Positions 54,748 through 63,534 of a stretch of 64,000 nt of DNA are shown here, one piece after another (position 1 is the first letter of the stretch; each line of letters starts with the position of its first letter). A program made the translations under genes and the position numbers. A model generated the notes under the pieces. The model did not search any database and was not told the DNA's origin. It saw only the letters and a program-made list of their open reading frames with translations. Source of the stretch: Rhizobium sp. R711 (GTDB lineage: Bacteria > Pseudomonadota > Alphaproteobacteria > Rhizobiales > Rhizobiaceae); NCBI RefSeq assembly GCF_002211365.1, contig NZ_LOKZ01000001.1, forward strand, positions 1-64,000, written 5' to 3'.

Positions 54748-55629
54748 ATGTCGGGTGAAGACCGATTTGTGCTCTGCATGCTTGCGCCAGCAGTTGTGAT
54801 CCTCGGCCTGTTGGTCGCTTACCCGGTTGGGCTGCTGATATTCGACTCCTTTTTCAAGGTCGATACGATCACGCCTCAAATACGCGAATGGGTCGGGCTG
54901 CAGAATTATGTCGAGGCATTGACGTCGAAACGTGTTGCGCAGAGCGCTCTAAGGACCGTTCAATATTCGATATTCGCGCTGTTCTTCGAGTTCGCCTTCG
55001 GTTTTTGCGCCGCACTATTGTTTGCGGCCATGGCCGGGGACTCGCGTTGGCATCGCACGATTTTTGCTCTGCCGCTGATGGTGCCACCTATTGTCGCTGG
55101 CCTGCTATGGCGATTTCTTCTGGTCGGCAATATCGGCATCTTGAATTATGGCCTGGCTCGCTTGGGTGTCATCAGCGACCCGAACGCGATCGCATGGCTG
55201 TCGAGCGAAGATATCGTCATCTACTCCGTTTCCTTTGCCGACATCTGGCTGACCACCTCTTTTGTCGCTCTCGTATCCTATGCTGGGTTGACGAATGTTC
55301 CGAAAGACTTGCTTGAGGCTGCACGCATCGACGGCGCGAATGCCTTAAAGCGGTTCTGGCATGTCACCTTGCCACTGATGCGGCCGGTTATCGCCGTCAT
55401 CGTCATTGTCCGCGGCGTAGATGCCGCCAAGACGTTCGACCTGATCTGGATACAGACACAGGGTGGCCCCCGCCACGCCTCGGAAGTGTTCTCGATGAAC
55501 ATCTACCAGCGCATGGTGCGTTTCGGCGATCTCGGCGAGGCGTCCGCGTCAGGTACGCTGTTCCTTATTGTTATGATGCTGCTGGCAGCGGCTGCCTATT
55601 GGAAGATTTGGAGGCCGGCCCATGCGTAA
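54748..55629 (+). CDS. ABC transporter permease (MalF type)
   Basis: A protein of 293 residues with six membrane helices and the EAA loop DLLEAARIDGANALKRFWHV. The stop overlaps the next permease start by eight bases (ATGCGTAA). It is part of the complete CUT1 importer of this locus. Confidence 0.9.
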   Translation: MSGEDRFVLCMLAPAVVILGLLVAYPVGLLIFDSFFKVDTITPQIREWVGLQNYVEALTSKRVAQSALRTVQYSIFALFFEFAFGFCAALLFAAMAGDSRWHRTIFALPLMVPPIVAGLLWRFLLVGNIGILNYGLARLGVISDPNAIAWLSSEDIVIYSVSFADIWLTTSFVALVSYAGLTNVPKDLLEAARIDGANALKRFWHVTLPLMRPVIAVIVIVRGVDAAKTFDLIWIQTQGGPRHASEVFSMNIYQRMVRFGDLGEASASGTLFLIVMMLLAAAAYWKIWRPAHA

Positions 55630-56458
55630 AGCTCCCCGGTTTCACATCAGTGGAGTCCTGATCAACGCCGCAGCCCTTGTGCTCGTGCTGTCCTATGCGG
55701 TGCCCTACATCTATTTGTTGATGACAGCCCTCAAACCGGCCGCCGATGTCCAGCAGATCCCTCCGAGCTTCTTTCCCTCCGTTTTGTCGTTCGAGAACTT
55801 TCGCGAGGTACTGCAATCCTCGACCTTGCCGAGAGCGTTCGTCAGTTCCCTCTCCATTGCCGTGCTGACGACCGCACTTTCGCTGTTGGCGGCCGTTCCC
55901 GCTGCTTATGTCGCCACGAAGTATCGGCGGCGGATCACGACAGTTTTCCTCCTTTTCGCGCTGGTCACGCGCATGGTGCCGTCTGTGTCACTGGGTGTGC
56001 CATTGTTCCAGCTTCTAAAGTCTCTAGGGCTGCTTGATACGATGCCGGGCCTGGTGCTGGCACACACTTCAGCCGCCGTGCCCCTGGCCCTGTTGCTCAT
56101 GTCCGCCTTCTTCGAAGGCATGCCGAGGGAGCTCGAAGAAGCAGCCCGTATGGATGGCTGCACGCGTTTCCAGGCCTTTCGAAAGATCGTTCTGCCCGTC
56201 ATGACGGGTGGGATTGCGGTCACCGCCCTCTTCACATTCATCACGAGCTGGAACGAGTTCCTCTACGCGTTGCTGCTGACATCAGAGGCCACAAAAACAG
56301 CACCTATCGTCATCGCCGAATACAACTCGGTCTACGGGCTTGCCTGGGGCGCGATGACCGCGGCCGCGGTGCTCTACTCGCTTCCCGTCATCGTCGTAAC
56401 GCTCGCACTTCAAAAACAGATCGTCGGCGGCCTGACATTTGGCGCTGTCAAAGGATGA
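55622..56458 (+). CDS. ABC transporter permease (MalG type)
   Basis: A protein of 278 residues with six membrane helices, the EAA loop LEEAARMDGCTRFQAFRKIV and the ending QKQIVGGLTFGAVKG. It pairs with the previous permease and is followed 13 bases later by the ATPase gene. Confidence 0.9.
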   Translation: MRKAPRFHISGVLINAAALVLVLSYAVPYIYLLMTALKPAADVQQIPPSFFPSVLSFENFREVLQSSTLPRAFVSSLSIAVLTTALSLLAAVPAAYVATKYRRRITTVFLLFALVTRMVPSVSLGVPLFQLLKSLGLLDTMPGLVLAHTSAAVPLALLLMSAFFEGMPRELEEAARMDGCTRFQAFRKIVLPVMTGGIAVTALFTFITSWNEFLYALLLTSEATKTAPIVIAEYNSVYGLAWGAMTAAAVLYSLPVIVVTLALQKQIVGGLTFGAVKG

Positions 56459-56471
56459 GGGAGATAAAAGC

Positions 56472-57614
56472 ATGGCCGGCATAGAGCTGCGCAATATCAA
56501 CAAGGTCTACGGCAACAAGTTTCACGCCCTCCACGACCTCGACTTCGATATCAGGGATGGCGAGTTTATGGTGTTTGTGGGCCCATCGGGGTGCGGAAAG
56601 TCGACGGCGCTCCGCATGATCGCCGGCCTGGAAGGGATCTCCAGCGGCGAACTCTGGATCGGCGACAGGCTTGTGAACCATGTCGATCCCAAGGATCGTG
56701 ACATCGCCATGGTGTTCCAGTCCTACGCGCTTTATCCCCACAAGACGGTCCGTGACAACATAGCCTTTCCCCTCCAGATGGCGAGACTGCCGAAGACCGA
56801 AATCGACAGTCGCGTTGCCGAGGCTGCACGCATACTCGAACTGACCGCTCTGCTGAACCGCAAACCGGCCCTGCTGTCGGGCGGCCAGCGGCAGCGCGTC
56901 GCTATGGGACGGGCGATCGTTCGCAAGCCGGCGGCATTCCTGATGGACGAACCGCTTTCCAATCTCGACGCAAAACTGCGCGTGCAGATGCGCGCCGAGA
57001 TCGCCAGCCTGCAAAGAAAACTGAATGTCACGACAATTTACGTGACCCACGATCAGGTCGAGGCGATGACGATGGGGGACCGGGTAGCTGTCATGAAAGG
57101 CGGCGTGCTGCAGCAAGTCGACACGCCGCAAAACCTCTACAATCGCCCCGACAACGTCTTTGTTGCCGCCTTTATCGGATCACCCTCGATGAACTTGTAC
57201 GAGGCCGTTCTGAATGGAAGGACACTGACGCTCGGCAATAACAGGTTCGAGATCCCTGACCGGGTTTTCGAATGCCGCCCTTCGCTGAACGGCGCGTCTG
57301 ACCGTCACCTCATTGTCGGCATCCGGCCCGAGCACATGAACGACGCGGCAATCCGGCCTTCTTCGGCCGAGATTTCGGCCACGGTCACTCTCGTCGAGGC
57401 GCTTGGTTCTGAATCAATGGTGCACCTGAATATCGACGCACCTTGGGTGGATGCGGGCGACCCGGATGCCGCAGCCGACATCGGCGCCGATAAAGCTGCT
57501 GTCGCCCGTTTTTCTCCGAAGAGCACGGTACGTGCAGGTGACATCGCACGCATTGCTGTCGATGCCGAGGAACTTCACTTCTTTGAACCGGACATCCGCA
57601 CCAGCATCTGGTGA
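56472..57614 (+). CDS. CUT1 sugar ABC transporter ATPase (UgpC/MsmK type)
   Basis: A protein of 380 residues with the long C-terminal regulatory domain of CUT1 ATPases. Walker A VGPSGCGKSTALRMI, Q-loop MVFQSYALYPHKTVRDN, signature LLSGGQRQRVAMGRAIVRKP, Walker B FLMDEPLSNLD and switch YVTHDQVEAMTMGD are intact. The C-terminal OB-like domain (HLIVGIRPEHMNDAAI) is present. It energises the preceding permeases. It is the only such ATPase gene in the window, so it could also serve the importers at 25-27 kb and 42-45 kb, as MsmK and MsmX do elsewhere. Confidence 0.93.
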   Translation: MAGIELRNINKVYGNKFHALHDLDFDIRDGEFMVFVGPSGCGKSTALRMIAGLEGISSGELWIGDRLVNHVDPKDRDIAMVFQSYALYPHKTVRDNIAFPLQMARLPKTEIDSRVAEAARILELTALLNRKPALLSGGQRQRVAMGRAIVRKPAAFLMDEPLSNLDAKLRVQMRAEIASLQRKLNVTTIYVTHDQVEAMTMGDRVAVMKGGVLQQVDTPQNLYNRPDNVFVAAFIGSPSMNLYEAVLNGRTLTLGNNRFEIPDRVFECRPSLNGASDRHLIVGIRPEHMNDAAIRPSSAEISATVTLVEALGSESMVHLNIDAPWVDAGDPDAAADIGADKAAVARFSPKSTVRAGDIARIAVDAEELHFFEPDIRTSIW

Positions 57615-57639
57615 TGGTACAGCCAGGAGAAAAACAAGA

Positions 57640-59049
57640 ATGACCAGCCGATCTGTCGCCACCAATCGCCCGCAACCAACAATGGTTAGCGAAAACTATT
57701 ACGACGTAACGAAGTATCCCGACGGAAACCCGTATGAGGATATTGGCGCGGTCATCAATGGCATAATTGCCGACATCAAAATGAGGCAGCCGGTTTCCGA
57801 TCTGAATGATGGCGGAAAACCCGGAGCCGTCATCTATATACCGCCAGGCGATTATCATCTTGTCACTCAGGTCGTCATAGACGTGAGCTATCTGAAAATT
57901 GTCGGCTCTGGACACGGTTTTACGTCTTCGAGCATCCGTTTCAACACGCCCGCTAGCGAGCTGGCACAGTGGCGCGAAGTATGGCCGGGCGGCAGTCGCA
58001 TACTTGCCGGGATTTCTCCAGAAGCCGCCCTTGGTGGGTCTGCCGGAGCCGCGTTCTACGTCAGGCGGAGCGGAAATCCTCGTATCAGCTCGGTGGAGTT
58101 TGCCGACTTTTGCATCGACGGCTTGCACTTCATTGACGATGGTTCGGGGCAAAATGATGCAGAAAATACATACAAGAATGGCAAGACGGGCATCTATGTC
58201 GACAGCGCCAACGACTCATTTCGCATCACGGGGATGGGCCTCATCTATTTGGAGCATGGAATCACTGTCCACGACGCAGACGCGCTAGCGATAGATAACA
58301 ACTTCATTGCAGAGTGCGGCAGCTGTATCGAATTGAAAGGGATGGGCCAGGCGTCAAGAATAGCGAATAATTTCGTCGGAGCCGGCTATCAGGGACATTC
58401 CATTTATGCGGAAAATTACGGTGGCATCCTGGTCTCCTCAAACAACGTCTTTCCGCGAGGCGCCAGCAGCGTCTCTTTTTCCGGCGTCGTTCGTTCCTCG
58501 GTCACAGGAAACAGGTTCCATTCCTTTTATCCCGGAATGTTGGTTTTTGCTGATAACTGCTGCGAGAATTTGGTTTCTTCAAACCACTTTTTGCGAGATC
58601 GCGAGCCATGGGCGCCGATGCAGAAGTACGATAACGGCTTGGACGATCTGTTTGGACTTTTGCATATTGACGGCAGCAACAACTCGGTCATTGCGAACCA
58701 CATCTCCGAAACAATAGATACCCAGCATATCAAGCCTCTCGCCGTAAAGCCTGTAATTATCAATGTGGTTTCCGGTAGCGGCAATTACATAGCCAATAAT
58801 CACATTGTGGCGACAACTGAAACATCGCAAATCAATGTCGCACCAAACAGCGCCTGCTTTTCTACACAAGTGGGCGCATTGCTTTCAACGACCAATCTGA
58901 AGGCACTCGAAGTAACGGCAGTCCGGGTACAAGAGGGATCGGTAAAGAATACGGTCCTGGATTCAGGCAGCGACGAAGAGGTTGAGATGGACAGAACGAT
59001 GAATGCATTCAGGGCCACGCCGGCTCTTGGGCAAGACCGTCGTAGCTAG
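57640..59049 (+). CDS. GH91 inulin fructotransferase / difructose-anhydride hydrolase
   Basis: A protein of 469 residues of glycoside hydrolase family 91, a right-handed beta-helix. Family stretches are NDGGKPGAVIYIPPGDYHLV, VDVSYLKIVGSGHGF, NGKTGIYVDSANDSFRITGM and FIAECGSCIELKGMGQAS. Members release difructose anhydride (DFA I or III) from inulin or hydrolyse DFA III to inulobiose. Secreted inulin fructotransferases carry a signal peptide; this one has none, so a cytoplasmic DFA hydrolase fits better, fed by the importer encoded upstream. The start at 57640 has AGGAG. A catalytic Asp that I recall 11 residues before Glu231 appears as Asn220, with Asp219 beside it; this needs an alignment. 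Confidence 0.85.
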   Translation: MTSRSVATNRPQPTMVSENYYDVTKYPDGNPYEDIGAVINGIIADIKMRQPVSDLNDGGKPGAVIYIPPGDYHLVTQVVIDVSYLKIVGSGHGFTSSSIRFNTPASELAQWREVWPGGSRILAGISPEAALGGSAGAAFYVRRSGNPRISSVEFADFCIDGLHFIDDGSGQNDAENTYKNGKTGIYVDSANDSFRITGMGLIYLEHGITVHDADALAIDNNFIAECGSCIELKGMGQASRIANNFVGAGYQGHSIYAENYGGILVSSNNVFPRGASSVSFSGVVRSSVTGNRFHSFYPGMLVFADNCCENLVSSNHFLRDREPWAPMQKYDNGLDDLFGLLHIDGSNNSVIANHISETIDTQHIKPLAVKPVIINVVSGSGNYIANNHIVATTETSQINVAPNSACFSTQVGALLSTTNLKALEVTAVRVQEGSVKNTVLDSGSDEEVEMDRTMNAFRATPALGQDRRS

Positions 59050-59306
59050 ATCGTCTGTCGACAATTCAAATGATGACCGGAGCTTGTTCATGAGGCATCA
59101 AGTGGAAGACTGACGAAGCAAAGCTGTTCCCGCCCTTCGGTGTCGCTTGGACTTTGAAGCCGCGGGCGACGGCTTTTTCGCTTCGACGCAGCCGCTAACC
59201 GAAATCGGCCGGGATCACCGCACCGTCAACGTCGTGGAGCCGCCCGGTTCGGACCAAGGCCTGAGCTGCGCCATTCTTAGACAATATCCGCTTTCGGGAG
59301 AAGACT
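59050..59306. other. Gap between GH91 and GH32 genes with coding-like stretch
   Basis: A frame from about 59147 reads DFEAAGDGFFASTQPLTEIG and TVNVVEPPGSDQGLSCAIL without a good start and runs out of frame into the next gene. It may be a relic of a lost gene. The GH32 ribosome binding site (GGGAGAAG) lies at its right end. Confidence 0.35.
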
Positions 59307-61016
59307 ATGCGAAGGCAAGACATGCGACTGGAGCTCGGGACACGGATTGAATTCTGGGCAAGATCGAAGAAACCGGGCTTGGACGAATTCCAATTTCGCA
59401 TTTTGCAGGGTGACCAGGTGTTGTGGGCGGTAAAACGCTTCTCGGAGTTTTCGGAATTTTACAGCTACCATCATCGCGAGGCGGGGGCGGTTGAGTTCGA
59501 ATGGGATGAAAGCGGAACAGAATTCACCTGGGCCTATGCTTATAATCCGCGGTCGGTCTCAAACACCGGTATCACGGTTCTAGAATTCGGGGAACAACTG
59601 GTCGAGCGCACCGGACCCGAAATCGACGACTGGTGTAAGGCCGACCCGCAACGGCCATGCCTGCACTTCTCGCCCGTGAAAAACTGGATGAATGATCCTA
59701 ACGGGTTGTGCAAGATTGGCGATGTGTGGCATCTGTTCTACCAGTTCCATCCAGGCGGCACGGATTGGGGCCCCATGCATTGGGGGCATGCCACCAGCCG
59801 CGACCTATGTGCGTGGCTTCACATGCCGGTCTTCTTGCGACCGGAACAGAACCTTCCCCGTCTTGGTGCGACCGGCGGGGCGTTTTCGGGGAGCGCGTTC
59901 AGGGATCGGGACGGGACGATAAAGTTCTTTTACACGGAGCGCTTGCCCGCCTACGATCTCTTTACCGGTTACCGCGAAGTCCAGAAGATCGCCGAACCCG
60001 GCCGCGACCTCATCAAGGCCGAGCGGATCACGACGGTGCTGGAGATCCGTCCGGAAGGCGTGAAGCATGATTTCCGCGATCCGAAAGTCTGGTGGGACGA
60101 AGCAGCCAACGCCTATCGGATGATCCTTGGGGCATCGATTGATGGCGATCCGGCGGTGCTGCTTTATGGCTCCGACGATGAACTCGATTGGCAATATCTG
60201 GGCCCGCTTTATCGCGCGCCCGTCAATTTCCGCAAAGAAGGCGCCCGCGCCGTGGAATGCCCGGACTTCTTTCGGCTGCAGGACAAGTGGGTTTTGATCA
60301 TGGGCTTCGTGGGCCATATCGAACCAATGACGCGGCGTCACAATCTCCTCTATGCCCTGATCGGTGAGTTTACCGACGACCAGTTCGTGCCTGACAGGCC
60401 CGAGCTGCAATTGCTGGATTTCGGGACTGACTATTACGCAATGCAGAGTTTCGAAGCAGAAGGGCGTCAGATCGCATTTGCATGGCTTTTCAACTGGGAA
60501 GACCGCAAGCCAGCCGGCTCAGCCTATTCCGGTGAGATGTCCCTGCCCCGTGTTCTAAGTCTCAGTGAGGACAAGAAGAAGATATGCATGCGGCCAGCGA
60601 TCGAAGTCGACGAGCACTTTGTCGCCATCCCTGTCGCCGAGGAGCAAAGCGGTGATTACCCACTGCCGAGCGGTCCAATCGAGATCCGGCTTTGCGGACC
60701 GCTGCAGGGCAGCAAGCTGATCGCGACGAAAAGCGGCGAACTTGCCTTCGAGGTGATCGTCGCCGACGGTATCCTTTCGATCCGGCTCGCCCAGGACGAT
60801 GGCTCGATCCGATATGTGGCGGAGCTTGGTGGCGGGGATGACCTTCGTCTATTTCATGACCGCGGCATCGTCGAGATTTTCGCTGACGACGGAGCGGTTT
60901 GTGGAACCCGCCGAGGTTACGCCAATATCGAACCGGATCAGCTCGAAATCTCATCTTCTGCATTGGTGCAGGTTTTTGAAAGGCGGTCGAAATGGCTCTG
61001 TGCTGCGGCGCGCTGA
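59307..61016 (+). CDS. GH32 fructan beta-fructosidase
   Basis: A protein of 569 residues. The three GH32 active-site motifs are intact: WMNDPNG with the nucleophile Asp130, RDP at 257-259 (transition-state Asp258) and ECP with acid/base Glu317. An unusual N-terminal beta-rich region of about 115 residues precedes the five-bladed propeller; the C-terminal beta-sandwich is present. No signal peptide is seen, so it is cytoplasmic. It should cut beta-fructosyl links (inulobiose, short inulin or sucrose-like sugars) to free fructose after GH91 action. GGGAGAAG precedes the ATG. Confidence 0.9.
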   Translation: MRRQDMRLELGTRIEFWARSKKPGLDEFQFRILQGDQVLWAVKRFSEFSEFYSYHHREAGAVEFEWDESGTEFTWAYAYNPRSVSNTGITVLEFGEQLVERTGPEIDDWCKADPQRPCLHFSPVKNWMNDPNGLCKIGDVWHLFYQFHPGGTDWGPMHWGHATSRDLCAWLHMPVFLRPEQNLPRLGATGGAFSGSAFRDRDGTIKFFYTERLPAYDLFTGYREVQKIAEPGRDLIKAERITTVLEIRPEGVKHDFRDPKVWWDEAANAYRMILGASIDGDPAVLLYGSDDELDWQYLGPLYRAPVNFRKEGARAVECPDFFRLQDKWVLIMGFVGHIEPMTRRHNLLYALIGEFTDDQFVPDRPELQLLDFGTDYYAMQSFEAEGRQIAFAWLFNWEDRKPAGSAYSGEMSLPRVLSLSEDKKKICMRPAIEVDEHFVAIPVAEEQSGDYPLPSGPIEIRLCGPLQGSKLIATKSGELAFEVIVADGILSIRLAQDDGSIRYVAELGGGDDLRLFHDRGIVEIFADDGAVCGTRRGYANIEPDQLEISSSALVQVFERRSKWLCAAAR

Positions 61017-61486
61017 AGGTTCTGCAAATCTCCCAGAGAATGGGGCCAGGGCAGCTCGGCAATGTCAACGCCACCTATTCGCCAGCAAGGCCGAGCGAGA
61101 CGGTGAGCGAAGTTGATGGCAATGCCAAGCGCCGGCCGACCCGGCCCAGCAGCGAGGCACGACGGGATCAACCCGGGTAACACCATTTCGCTTTCCATGA
61201 CCGTCGCGGGAACTCTCGGATTGAACAAGTACTGAGGAAAGTTTGCCGGCCCTCGCCTTCATTTCGGGCGCCGCCGCAATATGCTAGCCTGCGAAGGTCG
61301 GCGCGCATGTGCCGGGTGGCACAGGGGCTTTGATACAGAGATAGGAGCGAGGGGCATTTTTAAAGCTCGCCAGCCCGGAATTTTTACTTGGGTCTCAGGA
61401 CAGCCATACCTTGAGGGGTGACAATCATCAAACTGTGCTTGCGCGAAATGCCGGACAAACCGCTGTGCAAGGGGGAGACAGAACTG
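61017..61486. other. Intergenic, no recognised gene
   Basis: A minus-strand frame near 61228-60938 overlaps the GH32 end and has no clear ribosome binding site. The right side should hold the sulfatase promoter. Confidence 0.35.
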
Positions 61487-62995
61487 ATGGACAAGAACGC
61501 TGATAACAAGGGCGGTCATATCGGCCAAAAAAGGCTTACGCGCCGGGCAATGCTCACGACTGGCAGCTCGCTGGCGGCGGTTCAACTTGCCGGCAGGGTT
61601 GGTGTGCGCGGATTGGCCGCCGTGCTTGCTTCCGGAACGGCCGCGTTGGCACAGTCGGCCAGGCCCAATATTGTTTTCATCCTGGCCGACGATTTGGGCT
61701 GGAAGGATGTCGGATTTCACGGCTCTGACATAAAGACGCCAAACATCGACGAACTGGCGGAGAAAGGCGCCCGGCTCGAGCAATACTATGCCCAGCCAAT
61801 GTGCACGCCCACCCGGGCGGCGTTCATGACGGGCCGCTACCCGTTCCGCTACGGCCTGCAGACCGCCGTCATCCCCCAAGGGGGTACCTACGGTCTGGCG
61901 CTCGACGACTATCTCTTGCCGGAAATACTGAAGGAGGCAGGCTATGCCACCGCCGCGAGCGGCAAGTGGCACCTCGGTCACGCGAAAACGGCGTTCTGGC
62001 CGCGCCAACGCGGATTCGATTCATTTTATGGTGCTCTGCTTGGCGAGATCGATCACTTCACGCACAAGTCGGCAAACGGTAATGCGGACTGGTACCGGAA
62101 CAACGACGCCATCGAGGAGGAAGGGTTCGACAACATCCTCTTCGCTAGCGAAGCCGTGCGAGTGATCAACGGGCACGGTCAGTCAAAACCTTTGTTCCTC
62201 TATCTGGCCTTCACGTCGCCGCATACGCCCTTCCAGGCGCCGAAGGAATATCTTGAACGCAACAGCCATATCGCCGACGAGAGCCGGCGAAACTATGCAG
62301 CGATGATCTCGGTGATGGATGACGGCATCGGCAGGGTCGTCGATGCTCTCGAAACGCGTGGCATGCGCGACAATACGCTCATTGTCTTTCACAGCGACAA
62401 CGGCGGTGTGGTCAATGCTTTCTTTGCGGGGGAAAGCGACGTCAAGGGCAAGCTTCCGGCCGACAACGGTCCTTACCGCGAGGGCAAGGGGACGACCTAT
62501 GAAGGAGGTACGCGTGTCGTTGGCCTGGTCAACTGGCCGGGAAAGATCGAGCCTGGCACGGCCGACGGAATGATGCATGTGGTTGACATGTACCCGACCT
62601 TGGCGTCTCTGGCCGGCGCTGAGCTCGGCAAGAACAAGCCGCTGGACGGGATGGACATGTGGCCGATGCTTGGCGAAGGAAAGCCATCGCCACGCACCGA
62701 GATCGTCTACAACATCGAACCAATGACGGCCGCCGTGCGCCAGGGCGATTGGAAGCTGGTGTGGAAGACGACGTTGCCCCCGAAAGTCGAACTCTTCGAT
62801 CTTTCGAAGGATACGTCGGAGACCACAAACCTTGCCGATCAGAACCCCGACATGGTGCAGAAACTGCAGGCGCGGGTCATCGAGCTCGCCTCTGAGATGT
62901 CTCCTCCCCTCATCCTGCAGGACGCCGTGCGGTTGCTCTTGCACTCGGACACCGTGCTGCCCGACGCGGCCGAAATGTTCAATGTCGGAGATTGA
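61487..62995 (+). CDS. Tat-exported Cys-type sulfatase
   Basis: A protein of 502 residues from the ATG at 61487, after GGGGGAG. It opens with a twin-arginine signal (LTRRAMLTTGSSLAAVQLAG). The mature enzyme has the alkaline-phosphatase-type sulfatase core: metal aspartates in NIVFILADDLGWKDVG, the formylglycine motif C106-T-P-T-R110 in AQPMCTPTRAAFMTGRYPFR, GKWHLGHA and the second metal cluster VFHSDNGG. The cysteine must be converted to formylglycine by a modifying enzyme before export, and the broken gene for one lies just downstream. It would release sulfate from an ester in the periplasm; the substrate is not known. Confidence 0.92.
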   Translation: MDKNADNKGGHIGQKRLTRRAMLTTGSSLAAVQLAGRVGVRGLAAVLASGTAALAQSARPNIVFILADDLGWKDVGFHGSDIKTPNIDELAEKGARLEQYYAQPMCTPTRAAFMTGRYPFRYGLQTAVIPQGGTYGLALDDYLLPEILKEAGYATAASGKWHLGHAKTAFWPRQRGFDSFYGALLGEIDHFTHKSANGNADWYRNNDAIEEEGFDNILFASEAVRVINGHGQSKPLFLYLAFTSPHTPFQAPKEYLERNSHIADESRRNYAAMISVMDDGIGRVVDALETRGMRDNTLIVFHSDNGGVVNAFFAGESDVKGKLPADNGPYREGKGTTYEGGTRVVGLVNWPGKIEPGTADGMMHVVDMYPTLASLAGAELGKNKPLDGMDMWPMLGEGKPSPRTEIVYNIEPMTAAVRQGDWKLVWKTTLPPKVELFDLSKDTSETTNLADQNPDMVQKLQARVIELASEMSPPLILQDAVRLLLHSDTVLPDAAEMFNVGD

Positions 62996-63277
62996 GTGAT
63001 TGGGCGGTTCATTCAAAGGGCGAGCGGCGTGCTGGGACCGTTTCGTTCCCTCGGGGGCGGTGTGTGAACACGTTGTACCCGCCCAATCGGTCTGAGACAT
63101 GACTGACACCCTCGCGGCATGGGCGCCGGTTTCCGGCATCCCATCCGACCAAAGGGGCATTCGGCATGCCTTGCTCGGCAGATATGCTTGCGCCCGCCTC
63201 GTGTGTTTTCAAGAAACCGCGTATCCGGCCGATTTGAATGGACCGGCGAGTGGCTGGCTGCCTGATCACCCGGTATC

Positions 63278-63513
63278 GCCTTTCAGGACGCGGTCGTCGC
63301 CTATGCGGAATGGGCCGGAAAGGAACCCTGTGAAGGCCAGCAGGAGCTCGCCGGCCGCGGCGGGCTGGATCGTACCGAGTTCGTCTGGGGTGACGACCCC
63401 TGAGGGCCAGCAGATGGCCAAAACGTCGTTGCGGGCATGTATCACCGAGACGACAACGCGGGCGACAAGTGGACTTCACCGGTGGGCGAATTTCCATCCA
63501 ACGGCTATGCGCC
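63278..63513 (+). pseudogene. Broken formylglycine-generating enzyme (sulfatase-modifying factor)
   Basis: One frame reads AFQDAVVAYAEWAGKEPCEG, then ELAGRGGLDRTEFVWGDDP, a stop at 63401-63403, and onward MYHRDDNAGDKWTSPVGEFP plus SNGYA. These match the core of FGE-sulfatase proteins (DAxAYAxWAGKxLPTEAEWE, AARGGLdxxxFxWGD, TSPVGxFPxNGYG). LPTEAEWEFA is replaced and shortened, an in-frame stop interrupts the gene, and neither the start nor the C-terminal catalytic cysteines are recognisable. Decayed bits may extend left to about 63100. The gene is not functional as read; the sulfatase would need another FGE. Confidence 0.75.
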
Positions 63514-63534
63514 ACCATTTTACGGCGCCCATGC

